Source: Dokdonella_A sp963834755 | Lineage (GTDB): Bacteria; Pseudomonadota; Gammaproteobacteria; Xanthomonadales; Rhodanobacteraceae | Reading direction: 5' to 3' | Length of the DNA stretch: 64,000 nucleotides | Assembly: GCA_963834755.1 (NCBI GenBank) | Contig: CAWICQ010000009.1 | Location: 905,292 to 969,291, forward strand | In this document: in pieces, positions 55,365 through 63,905 of the stretch | Numbering within the stretch: position 1 is the first letter of the stretch | How the letters are laid out: each line of letters opens with the position of its first letter | Translations under genes and position numbers: made by a program | Notes under the pieces: generated by a model | What the model was told of the DNA's origin: nothing | Database searches by the model: none | Seen by the model: only the letters and a program-made list of their open reading frames with translations

Positions 55365-55528
55365 GCGAACCTCGTGATGTCTTTGTCCGACCTTGGCCAG
55401 GACGGTGGCGGCCCAGCGGCGACGATGCGCCACGCGGTGCTGGAAAGGCTAGGCCGGACGACGCGGGCGGACCGTGTACCGTGATCCGCGTGCCCGAAGG
55501 GCTTTGAGACCGGCGAAGCGAGCCGCGC

Positions 55529-55557
55529 TTTATAGCGGAATCAGGCGCTTGCGGCAA
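55529..55557 (-). promoter_or_regulatory. Promoter of rpmB-rpmG
   Basis: On the minus strand: -35 TTGCCG (55557-55552), 17-base spacer, -10 TATAAA (55534-55529). The predicted start near 55522 leaves a leader of about 158 nt before rpmB. The rest of the gap to 55687 holds no gene. Confidence 0.75.
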
Positions 55558-55687
55558 GTCTGGTTGGCCCCCGGAGCCCATGCCACTCGAAGTAGCCCAT
55601 TGCTACAGCGATGGGCCTGGCGCCATTCGCAAGCGCGAAACCGCGGGCGTATGCTCACGGAGGATCCCGACGCGGGTGCAGAGTGAG

Positions 55688-57160
55688 ATGCGCCTTAGTC
55701 TTCGCATCAGACCGCTCTCAGCCTGCCTGGCTGCCGCGTGTGCGATCGGCGGAGCCATCCCCGTTGTCTCCGCATCCGATGCGACCGCGACGTTGTCCAA
55801 CGCCGGCGAAGGCGCACACGCGTGGCCTGATCGGTCTCTCCTCGAGCATTCCCCACGGGATGTTGGCCCACGAGCCGGACCCTGGCTGCCGAGCTACCTG
55901 ACGCGTCGGCAAGCGCGCACTTCCCTTTCGCCCGCCAGCAGACTCGGGGCGCCGCATGGCTCGACCGTTCTCGTGACCAATTGCGACGACGCCGGTCCTG
56001 GCAGTCTGCGCGACAGGATTGCTACGGCGGCAAGCGGCGACACGATAGACCTCACACAGCTCGCGTGCAGCGTAATAACGCTCACCAGCGGTGCGATCGG
56101 TGTCTCGCAGGACGACCTCTCGCTGACGGGTCCCGGGGCCGAACTGCTGTCGATCGACGCTGGCAACCAGTCCAGCATCCTGCGCCACAGCGGGGTCGGA
56201 ACGCTCCGCATCGACGGGCTGACCTTGACGCACGGTTACTACCGTCAGTACTACGGCCACGGTGGTTGCATTTTTTCGCCGGCCAACGTGGCGCTATACA
56301 ACAGCGTCGTCGCCGAATGTGTGGTCGCCGGCGGTTACGCGCGCGGTGGAGGTCTGTTCGTCGTATACGATCTCACCGTCGTCGACAGCGTCATCTCCGG
56401 AAATCTCGCCGATGGCCATAATCTCACCTCCTCTGGCGGCGGCTTCCTTGTCGGCGGCTATCTGCGCGTCGAATACAGCACGATCAGCAACAACGTCGCT
56501 CTGACGGAGCCTCCCCCTGATGGAACGTATTCGGTCGGAGGCGCCGCCGATACGTTTGGCGACGTCCTGATTGTCGGCAGCACCATAAGCGGCAATCAGG
56601 CTAAGAACGTGGCCGGTCTCGTCTTCGAGGCACACGGCACGCCGACCGCAGTCATGATCAATTCCACCGTATCGGGAAATACGGCCAGCGACGGCGGGCC
56701 GTTCGGCGGCGTATATGCCGGGATTCCGCTTTCGATCTACAACAGCACCATCGCATTCAATCGCGGAATCGGCCTCGTCTCCGCATCCGCAATCGTCCTG
56801 CAGAGCACCATCATCGCCGACAATGCTGCGACCGACCTTCGACTTTTCACCGGCGGCAGTGTGGAAGGCATGAACAACCTCATCAACGTAGCAACCGTGG
56901 TCCCGCCGGATACGATCAGGGATTGCGCATTGCTCCAGCCGCTGGCGGACAACGGCGGACCGACGCTCACACACGCGCTGATCCATACCAGTCCTGCGAT
57001 CGACACGGGCAACAACACGATCGGCGCGTCGAATGATCAGCGCGGGTCCAGTTTCCCGCGCATCGTCGGCGTCAATGCCGATATCGGCGCTTTCGAATGG
57101 CAGGGAGGCATCGACGATCCGATCTTTGTCAACGGATTCGAGAGCCGTTGCGATCGATAG
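55688..57160 (+). CDS. Secreted beta-helix protein, choice-of-anchor Q type, with IFxNGF tail
   Basis: A 490-residue exported protein: signal peptide MRLSLRIRPLSACLAAACAIG, a leader region, then a right-handed beta-helix (about 110-430) with repeats such as IDGLTLTHGYY, VVDSVISGNLADG, VEYSTISNNVAL, IVGSTISGNQAKN and MINSTVSGNTASDG. The segment LQPLADNGGPTLTHALIHTSPAIDTGNN to PRIVGVNADIGAFEWQG is the choice-of-anchor Q domain. It ends DDPIFVNGFESRCDR, the C-terminal motif shared with two other proteins here. Likely a surface or secreted polysaccharide-related protein; no catalytic residues assigned. Confidence 0.75.
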   Translation: MRLSLRIRPLSACLAAACAIGGAIPVVSASDATATLSNAGEGAHAWPDRSLLEHSPRDVGPRAGPWLPSYLTRRQARTSLSPASRLGAPHGSTVLVTNCDDAGPGSLRDRIATAASGDTIDLTQLACSVITLTSGAIGVSQDDLSLTGPGAELLSIDAGNQSSILRHSGVGTLRIDGLTLTHGYYRQYYGHGGCIFSPANVALYNSVVAECVVAGGYARGGGLFVVYDLTVVDSVISGNLADGHNLTSSGGGFLVGGYLRVEYSTISNNVALTEPPPDGTYSVGGAADTFGDVLIVGSTISGNQAKNVAGLVFEAHGTPTAVMINSTVSGNTASDGGPFGGVYAGIPLSIYNSTIAFNRGIGLVSASAIVLQSTIIADNAATDLRLFTGGSVEGMNNLINVATVVPPDTIRDCALLQPLADNGGPTLTHALIHTSPAIDTGNNTIGASNDQRGSSFPRIVGVNADIGAFEWQGGIDDPIFVNGFESRCDR

Positions 57161-57174
57161 CTCAGCCAGCTTGT

Positions 57175-57891
57175 CTAGACTTCTTCTACGGCGGTCCGCT
57201 TCGAGCGCCGGATCAGCCAGCCGACCCCGCGCAGATCGGAAATTCCGACCAGCGCGCGGTTCAGGTTGTTGTACTTCGAAAGTCCCGCCGCGCGCGGGCG
57301 GTGATTGACCGGAACGCTTTTCACCTGCCAGCCGGCGCGCTGCATCAGCGCGGGCAGATAGCGATGCATGTGATCGAAGTAGGGCAGTTCGAGAAACGCG
57401 GCGCGCTCGAATAATTTCGTACCGCAACCGGTATCGGGCGTGTCGTCGTGCAAGATGCGTTTGCGCAGCGCGTTGGCGAAGCGCGAGCCGAAGCGTTTGC
57501 TCGCGCTGTCCTGCCGGTGCACACGCCATCCGGCGAAGAGCTTGATCGTCGCCGGCGACTCCGCGCGCATCGCAATCAGCTTCGGAATATCGGCCGGATC
57601 GTTCTGGCCATCGCCGTCGAGCGTCGCGATCCAGTCGCCGCGCGCGGCTTTGACGCCGTTGCGGATCGCGGTGCTTTGCCCGCTCTGCGCGATGTGCCGG
57701 ATCACACGCAGCTCCGGATACCCGGCCTTCGCCTTTGTCAGCACGGCGAGCGAATCGTCCTTGCTCGCATCGTCGACGTAGACGATCTCGAAATCGACGC
57801 GGCCGCGCAGTGCGGCGGCGATTTCGGCGAGTAGAGGCGGGATGTTGTCGCGCTCGTTGAAAACCGGCACGACGACCGAAAGCTGGGGCAT
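57175..57891 (-). CDS. Family 2 glycosyltransferase, dolichol-phosphate-mannose-synthase-like
   Basis: A 238-residue GT-A enzyme: starts MPQLSVVVPVFNERDNIPPL, nucleotide-binding VYVDDASKDDSL and metal motif TLDGDGQNDPADIP (DxD), with TPDTGCGTKLF and HRPRAAGLSKYNN near the end, the pattern of DPM1/ArnC-like synthases acting on polyprenyl phosphate. One weak hydrophobic segment at the C-terminus. The acceptor lipid and sugar cannot be told; no neighbouring lipid A or O-antigen genes. ATG at 57891 is the first codon matching the family. Confidence 0.88.
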   Translation of the reverse strand: MPQLSVVVPVFNERDNIPPLLAEIAAALRGRVDFEIVYVDDASKDDSLAVLTKAKAGYPELRVIRHIAQSGQSTAIRNGVKAARGDWIATLDGDGQNDPADIPKLIAMRAESPATIKLFAGWRVHRQDSASKRFGSRFANALRKRILHDDTPDTGCGTKLFERAAFLELPYFDHMHRYLPALMQRAGWQVKSVPVNHRPRAAGLSKYNNLNRALVGISDLRGVGWLIRRSKRTAVEEV

Positions 57892-57989
57892 GGCACGGTG
57901 GATGGTCGCGGGGCGCGGATTATCGCCGATCTCGGCGGCGACCGGCCGCACGCGACTCACTTGCGGCGGCGGCCGAGAAGCGTACGAAA

Positions 57990-58047
57990 GATAGGGCGGG
58001 CCTTGGCCCGCCGATTCACGCGGTGGGCCAAGGCCCACCCTATGTCA
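57990..58047. repeat. Inverted pair of TAGGGYGGGCC palindromes
   Basis: ATAGGGCGGGCCTTGGCCCGCC and its facing partner GGTGGGCCAAGGCCCACCCTAT are separated by about ten bases, so each arm is itself palindromic and the two arms pair. A second copy lies at 61272-61296. This repeat family differs from the CTCTCCCGC one. Confidence 0.85.
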
Positions 58048-58070
58048 GCTGCATCGACGCGAGGCGCTTG

Positions 58071-58799
58071 CTATGGACTGCCGGCCGCGGTCTCGGCGGG
58101 TCCTTCGATCGCGTTGCGCCAGACGTGCTCCAACGCATCGAAGCTGTCGGCGTTCTCGGCGACCATGACCAGCGTGCCGCCCGCGATCGGCACTTCGCGG
58201 CCGCGCAGCGATCCGTGCTCGAAATTCGTCGCGGCCGGCGCGCGGTAGCTGGTGACGTACAGCACGCTCACCGGCTGATCTTCGCGCGGCATCACCATGT
58301 GCACGGTGCGATAGTTCGCGACCGGGCATTTGTGCACGTAGCTGATGCCGTCGGGCACCGAAACGAGATGCACGCCGCGGTCGTTGAACGCGCTCTCGAC
58401 CGCGCTGGCTGCGACCGGCGTGCGCAACTTCAGCGCGTCGCGTTCCTCGCCGTTCACATGCGCGACGACCAGATCGGCCAGCGAGTTGCCCGAGGCGCCT
58501 TCGCGCCGCACGATGCCGATTGCTATGACCAGCGCCGCGGCTGCGGCGAGTGCCATCCAGCCGTAGCGGAATCCGACGCTTCGGCGCCGCCGCTCGCCGG
58601 TGAGCTGCGCGAGCAGGATGCGGTCGGCGAATCCTTCCGGCAACGCGACGGTCATCGCCTGCGCGATGCGCGCGTCGAACGCCTGCGCGCGCGAGTAGGC
58701 TTCCTGGCAGCGCGGGCAATGTTCGAGATGCGCGCGCGCCGCGGCGTCCGTGACGCGCGGTTCGCTGCCAAGCAGGCGACGGAACTCAAGGCAGTCCAT
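58071..58799 (-). CDS. Anti-sigma factor, DUF3379/zinc-binding type
   Basis: A 242-residue protein with a ZAS-type N-terminus: Cys3 and His24-x3-Cys28-x2-Cys31 (AHLEHCPRCQEAY). One transmembrane helix (about 81-101, WMALAAAAALVIAIGIV) separates it from a periplasmic domain (VSVPDGISYVHKCPVANYRTVHMVM). It should hold the adjacent ECF sigma factor at the membrane until an envelope signal. Start overlaps the sigma gene by 14 bases, confirming the pair. Confidence 0.85.
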   Translation of the reverse strand: MDCLEFRRLLGSEPRVTDAAARAHLEHCPRCQEAYSRAQAFDARIAQAMTVALPEGFADRILLAQLTGERRRRSVGFRYGWMALAAAAALVIAIGIVRREGASGNSLADLVVAHVNGEERDALKLRTPVAASAVESAFNDRGVHLVSVPDGISYVHKCPVANYRTVHMVMPREDQPVSVLYVTSYRAPAATNFEHGSLRGREVPIAGGTLVMVAENADSFDALEHVWRNAIEGPAETAAGSP

Positions 58800-59349
58800 A
58801 AATCTCCGCCTCGCGTTCTTCGCCGTCGAGCATCGACTTCAGTTTCTGCCGCGCGCGGAACACCTGCGTCATCACCGCGGCTTCGGTGATGCCGAGCTGT
58901 TTGGCGATTTCCTCGCACGAAAATCCGCCGAGCACCTGCAGCACCAGCGGCTCGCGATACTTGGGTTCGAGCCGCGCAATCGCCGCGCGCATGACCGCGT
59001 CCTCGCCGGTACGCTCGGGCCCAGGCCCGGTGTCGCTGAGGTCGAGATCGGCAAGGTCCGTCGTCGGCATCGGCTTGCGTTCGAACAGCCGTGCGTGCTC
59101 GCGGCGCAGGATTGTCGTCAGCCAGGCCTTGGCGGCGATCGTTTCGCGCAGCGAATCGAGCGAGCGCCACGCGCGCAGGAAGGTTTCCTGCACGAGATCC
59201 TGGGCCTGCGCGCTTTCGCCGCAAAGCCAGTAGGCGTATCGGTAAAGCTCGCCGGAATGTGCACGCACAAGGGCCTCGAACTGCTGCTGGCGGGGGCTCA
59301 CAGCAGTCGAGGACCGGGGTTCGGCGCCGTGGCTTGCAGTCACCGGCAT
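58786..59349 (-). CDS. ECF sigma factor (RpoE-like)
   Basis: A 187-residue group IV sigma-70 protein. Region 2 (about 20-90): FEALVRAHSGELYRYAYWLC, ESAQAQDLVQETFLRAWRSL. Region 4 (about 125-180): ARLEPKYREPLVLQVLGGFS, CEEIAKQLGITEAAVMTQVFRARQKL. It pairs with the DUF3379 anti-sigma factor encoded directly downstream. No ECF-type promoter (GAACTT/TCTGA-like) is evident upstream, so autoregulation is not shown. Target genes unknown. Confidence 0.92.
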   Translation of the reverse strand: MPVTASHGAEPRSSTAVSPRQQQFEALVRAHSGELYRYAYWLCGESAQAQDLVQETFLRAWRSLDSLRETIAAKAWLTTILRREHARLFERKPMPTTDLADLDLSDTGPGPERTGEDAVMRAAIARLEPKYREPLVLQVLGGFSCEEIAKQLGITEAAVMTQVFRARQKLKSMLDGEEREAEIYGLP

Positions 59350-59465
59350 AGTTCGGGAAATGCGGCGGTCGAAAGCCGCTTTCTTTTCTCCGCGATCAAG
59401 GGTGGCCGCGCAGCCCGATGTTCAGGGATCGAAACGCACGGACCGAACCCTTGGGGACCGAACCC

Positions 59466-60239
59466 TCAAGAATCGAACCCGTTCGTGAAAATCCGATCGG
59501 CGGCACTGACATCGACGGTGAATGCTACCGGCACGCTGACCGGATCATTCGCCGCATCGTTACTGTGGACGCAGACGTTCGCATTGTAAACGCCCGGGGT
59601 CAGCGACGTCGCATCGAGCGTCACGTCGACGCTCGCCGGCGGGTCGCCGGCGACGACCGTGCCGCTGTTCGGCGCGACCGAAAGCCACGGCACCACGTCC
59701 GGCGTCGCGCAGTCGGTGCTGGCGGTATCGGCATTCCAGGTCAGATCGGCGGTGCCCGAGTTGACGATCGACAACGGAACCGTGGTCGATGCGCCTTCGT
59801 CGGCCGCGCCTTCGAGCGAGGGCGGATCGACGCTGATGGCCGGCGATCCGCCGCCGCCGCCGATCGTGATCACGCCGGACATACCGACGCCGCCTTCGCC
59901 GCCGTGGACTTCGCAATGGAATGGCGCCGTACCGGCCGTCGGGAACGTCACCGTGGCGGTCCACGTCGCACCGCTCGGATCGCCGTTGCCGCCGGCGCCA
60001 TCACCGTCGCAACCGTTGGCACAGCGGAACGCGGTCACGGAGTCGGTATCGGAGGAAACATCGTGGAAGCCGGGAGTGTTCGGGTCGTTCTCGAACGTGA
60101 CCGTGTCGCCGACGCTGATCTGCAGTGTCGGTGGGTCGAACGTGAGATTGGGCCGGGCGATGACGGTGAAATTCGCGGCGTGCGCTGAAGCGGCGAAAAG
60201 CGCCAACGCGCTCCCCGCCAAAATACCGATGCGTTTCAT
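59466..60239 (-). CDS. Secreted cupredoxin-like protein with IFTNGF tail
   Basis: A 257-residue exported protein: signal peptide MKRIGILAGSALALFAASAHA, then a plastocyanin-like domain (about 22-128) with the type 1 copper set His59 (GFHDV), Cys109, His112 and Met120 (HCEVHGGEGGVGM). A second domain (about 133-245, AISVDPPSLEGAADEGASTT; VNSGTADLTWNAD; WLSVAPNSGTV) is an Ig-like BACON/ASPM-type sandwich. The end is DRIFTNGFDS, the shared C-terminal motif. It could carry electrons or store copper outside the cytoplasm; the fusion with an Ig-like domain suggests surface exposure. It lies upstream of the sigma/anti-sigma pair on the same strand. Confidence 0.75.
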   Translation of the reverse strand: MKRIGILAGSALALFAASAHAANFTVIARPNLTFDPPTLQISVGDTVTFENDPNTPGFHDVSSDTDSVTAFRCANGCDGDGAGGNGDPSGATWTATVTFPTAGTAPFHCEVHGGEGGVGMSGVITIGGGGGSPAISVDPPSLEGAADEGASTTVPLSIVNSGTADLTWNADTASTDCATPDVVPWLSVAPNSGTVVAGDPPASVDVTLDATSLTPGVYNANVCVHSNDAANDPVSVPVAFTVDVSAADRIFTNGFDS

Positions 60240-60384
60240 GGCTCCTCCACTGTGATGGCCGTGCCGCGGTGTGCCGGCTGCGCCGTTGGAGGAGCATGCG
60301 ACTGCCCGTTCGCGAAAAACGAGAGTGAAAACCCCTACTGCACACGGTCGAACGCGCGCACGTGCGGTTCCGGCAACGGAAAAA

Positions 60385-61246
60385 TCAGTGCAGCCGTTCG
60401 AGGATTCCGTCGAGCTCGTCGACGCTGTGATAGTGGATCACCAGCTTGCCGCGTCCGCTGCGTGCGTGGACGATGGCGACACGCGTTGCAAGCTTCTCGG
60501 CGAGATCGCGCTCGAGCGCCGCGATGTTTGGATCGCGTGCGGCGCTCTTTTTCGGCTTTCCCTTCGTGCGCACATCGACGCGACGCGCGGCTTCCTCGAG
60601 CTCGCGCACCGACCAGCCGTGTTCGGCGGCCTGCAGTGCCAGCAACGTCGCGCGTTCTTCCGGAAGCGTCGCCAGCGCGCGTGCGTGGCCCATGTCGAGC
60701 TTGCGTTCGTCGAGCAGCCGCTTGATCTCGGCCGGGAGATCAAGAAGACGCAACAGATTGGACACCGCCGCGCGCGAGCGGCCGATCGCATCGGCCGTTT
60801 CCTGATGCGTCAGCTCGAATTCGCCGATGAGCCGCGACAGCGCCTGTGCTTCTTCGAGCGGCGAGAGATTTTCACGCTGGATGTTCTCGATCAGCGCCAT
60901 CGCGACGACGGCTTGATCGGGCACCTGCCTTGACCAGCGCGGGAATGTCGACGAGACCTGCTTTCTGCGCGGCGCGCCAGCGGCGTTCGCCGGCGATGAG
61001 CTCGTAACGATCGCGCGCGATCTCGCGCACGACGATCGGCTGGATCACGCCCTGCGCGCGGATCGAGGCAGCGAGCTCGTCGAGACGCTCGGGATCCATC
61101 GCGTGCCGCGGCTGATAACGGCCCGGCTGGATCGTCACGATGGCCAGCGTGCGCAGGTCGCCGTCGGCGTCGGATGCCGCGGGCTCGGCGTCGCCGCCGA
61201 GCAGTGCATCGAGCCCACGTCCGAGTCCGCGCTTCTTGGCTGCCAT
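60385..61246 (-). CDS. parB: Chromosome-partitioning protein ParB (single-base frameshift near 60924)
   Basis: CTPase that binds parS near the origin and spreads to form the segregation complex. The N-terminal frame MAAKKRGLGRGLDALLGG, with QPGRYQPRHAMDPERLDELA and ELIAGERRWRAAQKAGL (CTP-binding motif), breaks after DIPALVKA. The rest (VPDQAVVAMALIENIQRENLSPLEEA, helix-turn-helix LTHQETADAIGRSRAAVSNLL, C-terminal dimer domain) is in another frame. Reading one C fewer at about 60923-60924 joins them in frame, giving about 286 residues. A homopolymer error is the likely cause. No parS was found in the window by eye. Confidence 0.92.
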
Positions 61247-61271
61247 GGGTCTCTGTCGCTCCGTTTCGTCT

Positions 61272-61320
61272 TATAGGGTGGGCCCTGGCCCACCGTCTTC
61301 TCTCGCGCCGTGACGCATGG
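61272..61320. repeat. Second copy of the TAGGGTGGGCC palindrome
   Basis: TATAGGGTGGGCCCTGGCCCACC just upstream of parB on the parA-parB side, with a decayed inverted partner (GGGCTGAGGGCCAGC) about 25 bases on. Same family as 57990-58047. Confidence 0.7.
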
Positions 61321-61350
61321 CGGGCTGAGGGCCAGCTTATTGAACTTTTA

Positions 61351-62142
61351 TCAAATGGTATTTTGCGCCTGCGTCACCGGGCTGCGTTCGCGCCGCAGCA
61401 TTTCGCCCGCGAGACCGAGATACGCGATCGCGCCGCGCGATTCGCGGTCGTAGAGATTGATCGGCTTGCCGTGACTCGGCGCTTCGGCAAGCCGGATGTT
61501 GCGCGGAATGATCGAGCGCAGCACCTTTTCGCCGAAATGCTTGGTCAACTGCGAGGACACTTCGTTGCCGAGATTGTTGCGCACGTCGTACATCGTGCGC
61601 AGCAGACCTTCGACTTCGAGCTTTGGATTGAGGCGCTGGCGCACCGCGTGGATCGTATCGAGCAGGCTCGACAATCCTTCGAGCGCGAAATATTCGCACT
61701 GCACCGGAATCAGCACGCCGTGTGCGGCCGTCAACGCGTTGATGGTCAGCAGATGCAGCGTCGGCGGACAGTCGATCAGGATCGTGTGATAACGATCGCC
61801 GAGCTTGACGAGCTGTTCCTTGAGCCGCGATTCGCGCGCGAGCGCATCCATGAGCTTGAGCTCGGCGGCGGTCAGATCGAGACTGCCGGGCAACAAATCG
61901 AAACCGCCGTCGGTCGCGACGATCGCGCTTTCGATCGATGCTTCTTCGAGCAGCACGTTGCAGGCATTCGGTTTGGCCGTGCGCTTGTCGATGCCGGAAG
62001 CCATCGTCGCGTTGCCCTGCGCATCCATGTCGACGAGCAGAATGCGGCGCTTGGTTTCGGCCAGCGCCGCGGCGAGATTGACCGCCGTGGTCGTCTTGCC
62101 GACTCCGCCTTTCTGGTTCGCGATGGCGATGATGCGCGTCAT
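61351..62142 (-). CDS. parA: Chromosome-partitioning ATPase ParA
   Basis: Deviant-Walker ATPase that moves ParB-bound origins. 263 residues: MTRIIAIANQKGGVGKTTTA (Walker A from residue 11), MDAQGNATMASGI, Walker B ILIDCPPTLHLLTINAL and the C-terminal IPRNIRLAEAPSHGKPINLYD. Soj-type, chromosomal. In the usual rsmG-parA-parB order, all on the minus strand. Confidence 0.95.
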   Translation of the reverse strand: MTRIIAIANQKGGVGKTTTAVNLAAALAETKRRILLVDMDAQGNATMASGIDKRTAKPNACNVLLEEASIESAIVATDGGFDLLPGSLDLTAAELKLMDALARESRLKEQLVKLGDRYHTILIDCPPTLHLLTINALTAAHGVLIPVQCEYFALEGLSSLLDTIHAVRQRLNPKLEVEGLLRTMYDVRNNLGNEVSSQLTKHFGEKVLRSIIPRNIRLAEAPSHGKPINLYDRESRGAIAYLGLAGEMLRRERSPVTQAQNTI

Positions 62143-62211
62143 GAGTCCGTCGTCGATTCCCGGTCGCGTTCGATCCGTCCTTGAGCCGGAGCGCGGACGC
62201 TGCGACGCATT

Positions 62212-62856
62212 TTAGCCGTCGCTGGAGGATTGCCGCCTGATTACCACCAAGTGCCGCTCCGCGTCCAAGCCCGGCACGCGCAGCGCGATCACCTCTTCGA
62301 CGCGGAATTCCGCCGGCACGGCGTTGAGCTCATCCTGCGGGAAGCGGCCTTTGAGCGCCAGCCAGGTCCCATCGGGCGCCAGGAGATGTCCGCCCCAGCC
62401 GAGCATCTCGGCGAGGCTCGCGAATGCACGCGCGGTGATGCATTCGAACGTTCCGCCAATGCTTTCGACGCGGCTTTCGGCAACGCGGACGCGAGCGAGG
62501 CCGAGCCGGCGCACCACTTCGCGCAGGAATCGCGCCTTTTTTCCGTTCGAATCGACCAGCAGAATCTCGCGCTCGGGCGCCACGATCGCGAGCGGAATGC
62601 CCGGAAGGCCGGCGCCGCTGCCGAGATCGGCCAGCGTCGCGCCGGTGACGTGCGGCGCGATGGCGAGCGAATCGAGCAGGTGCCGCGTGACCATTTCGCC
62701 GGGATCGCGCACCGCGGTCAGGTTATAGGTCGCGTTCCAGCGTTCGAGCAGCTCGACATAGGCGAGCAGGCGCTCGACGGCCGCCTTGTCGATGATCAGG
62801 CCGAGCGTGGAAAGACCGGCGTCGAGGCGCAGCCGCAGCGATTCGCGGTCGAGCAT
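62212..62856 (-). CDS. rsmG: 16S rRNA (guanine527-N7)-methyltransferase RsmG
   Basis: Methylates G527 of 16S rRNA in the decoding region. 214 residues. YNLTAVRDPGEMVTRHLLDSLA, SAM motif DLGSGAGLPGIPLAI, LVDSNGKKARFLREV and FECITARAFASLAEML match the family. Usually neighbours mnmG; here only parA-parB adjoin it. Confidence 0.95.
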   Translation of the reverse strand: MLDRESLRLRLDAGLSTLGLIIDKAAVERLLAYVELLERWNATYNLTAVRDPGEMVTRHLLDSLAIAPHVTGATLADLGSGAGLPGIPLAIVAPEREILLVDSNGKKARFLREVVRRLGLARVRVAESRVESIGGTFECITARAFASLAEMLGWGGHLLAPDGTWLALKGRFPQDELNAVPAEFRVEEVIALRVPGLDAERHLVVIRRQSSSDG

Positions 62857-62996
62857 GGGATCCTTCGGCGAACTGGTACGGATCCGACGCGTTCGCTGTC
62901 GCGATCAGTGAGGCGCTGAATCAGAAACACGCTGGATGGACGCGCTAAGTATCGGGCCGATGGCGGCCCGATGCCACCGGCGGCGGACCTGCGCGT

Positions 62997-63455
62997 TCAG
63001 CCGATCGCGTTGAGATCGACGCGCGTGACCAGAAGTCCGCGCTCGCGCACGTCCGAATTGAGCGATTGCTTGAGCCACTGGCGACGGCTGTCGAACGCAT
63101 CCGGCAGCGCGGCGTCAGCGAACAGAGAGCGCGTGCGCTCCTGCAGCAGGCCGTTCACGCGGTCGATGACGCGATCCGCTCGCTCCGGATCGAGTACCTG
63201 GAAATACACAATGCCGCGATAGCGCTGATCGGCCGCGACCAGCCCATCGACGGGCACATTCGCGCCTGTCAGGCTGATCTTGTGCGCGACGCGCTCAAGA
63301 AACGGCAACATCAGGTGCATGCCCGAATGCATGACCCGCGTGTGACCCCCGAAGCGGCGCAGCGTGTAGACCTGGCCTTCGGGAATTCGGCGGATCGATG
63401 TGACAGCAAGAACACCTAGGGCGACAAGCCCTAACCAAACCATCGGGGACAGCAT
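62997..63455 (-). CDS. Short SPFH/Band-7-like membrane protein
   Basis: A 152-residue protein: N-terminal transmembrane helix (MVWLGLVALGVLAVTSI), then RIPEGQVYTLRRFGGHTRVMHSGMHLMLPFLERVAHKISL, the start of an SPFH (stomatin/prohibitin) domain, continuing QRYRGIVYFQVLDPERADRVI and stopping after NSDVRERGLLVTRVDL. Normal SPFH proteins run to about 300 residues, so this is either a short family or a truncated one; no downstream remainder is visible. A GAGAGATAAG ribosome binding site precedes the ATG. Function unknown. Confidence 0.7.
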   Translation of the reverse strand: MLSPMVWLGLVALGVLAVTSIRRIPEGQVYTLRRFGGHTRVMHSGMHLMLPFLERVAHKISLTGANVPVDGLVAADQRYRGIVYFQVLDPERADRVIDRVNGLLQERTRSLFADAALPDAFDSRRQWLKQSLNSDVRERGLLVTRVDLNAIG

Positions 63456-63905
63456 TTTCTTATCTCTCTACAATTACTTACGGCGTAAACCTAAGATCGG
63501 GCCTTAATGAAAGCACGGATCATCGCGAATAACAAGCGCTTAACATTATTGCGCCGGATCCCAAACCCTCCGCTGAATCCATGCCCAAATCCCGAAGAAT
63601 CAGCGGATCAAGCAAAGACAGCAAGAAAGGTGCCTTGCGAAGCCCTGAAGTTCCGACATCGCGGCATCGGCTTTGAAAAACGGGATGCAATTCGCGTTAG
63701 CGTCGCGCGGCGGCAGCGCGACCGGGGATAAAACCGCCCAGTCGCTTTGGAAATGACCGCCATCGGCACGCGGCATGCGCTTGGCGCTTGCTGGCGCGAG
63801 CCGAGCGAGTTCTCTCACGTTGTCAGGACTTGACCGGGACGGCGAGGTTGCGACGGGAAACCCGCAGACTCCGCGGGCTATCGTCGCAACCTGCGCGCCG
63901 CGCGC
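63456..63905. other. Intergenic stretch with no recognised gene
   Basis: About 450 bases between the SPFH gene and the last gene. Reading frames here are short and lack family-like sequence. The only structure is the hairpin 63845-63892. The part next to the SPFH gene (63456-63560) is AT-richer and probably holds its promoter. Confidence 0.5.
63845..63892. repeat. Compound inverted repeat after the right-edge gene
   Basis: An 11-bp perfect outer stem (63845-63855 AGGTTGCGACG / 63882-63892) encloses an inner CCCGC/GCGGG stem (63861-63865 / 63873-63877). It begins 14 bases past the stop codon of the minus-strand gene. There is no T-run, so a classical terminator is not supported. Confidence 0.7.

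Noticed and set aside
63507..63818. Short open frames on both strands after the SPFH gene
   Set aside because: No ribosome binding site, no domain and composition typical of chance frames.
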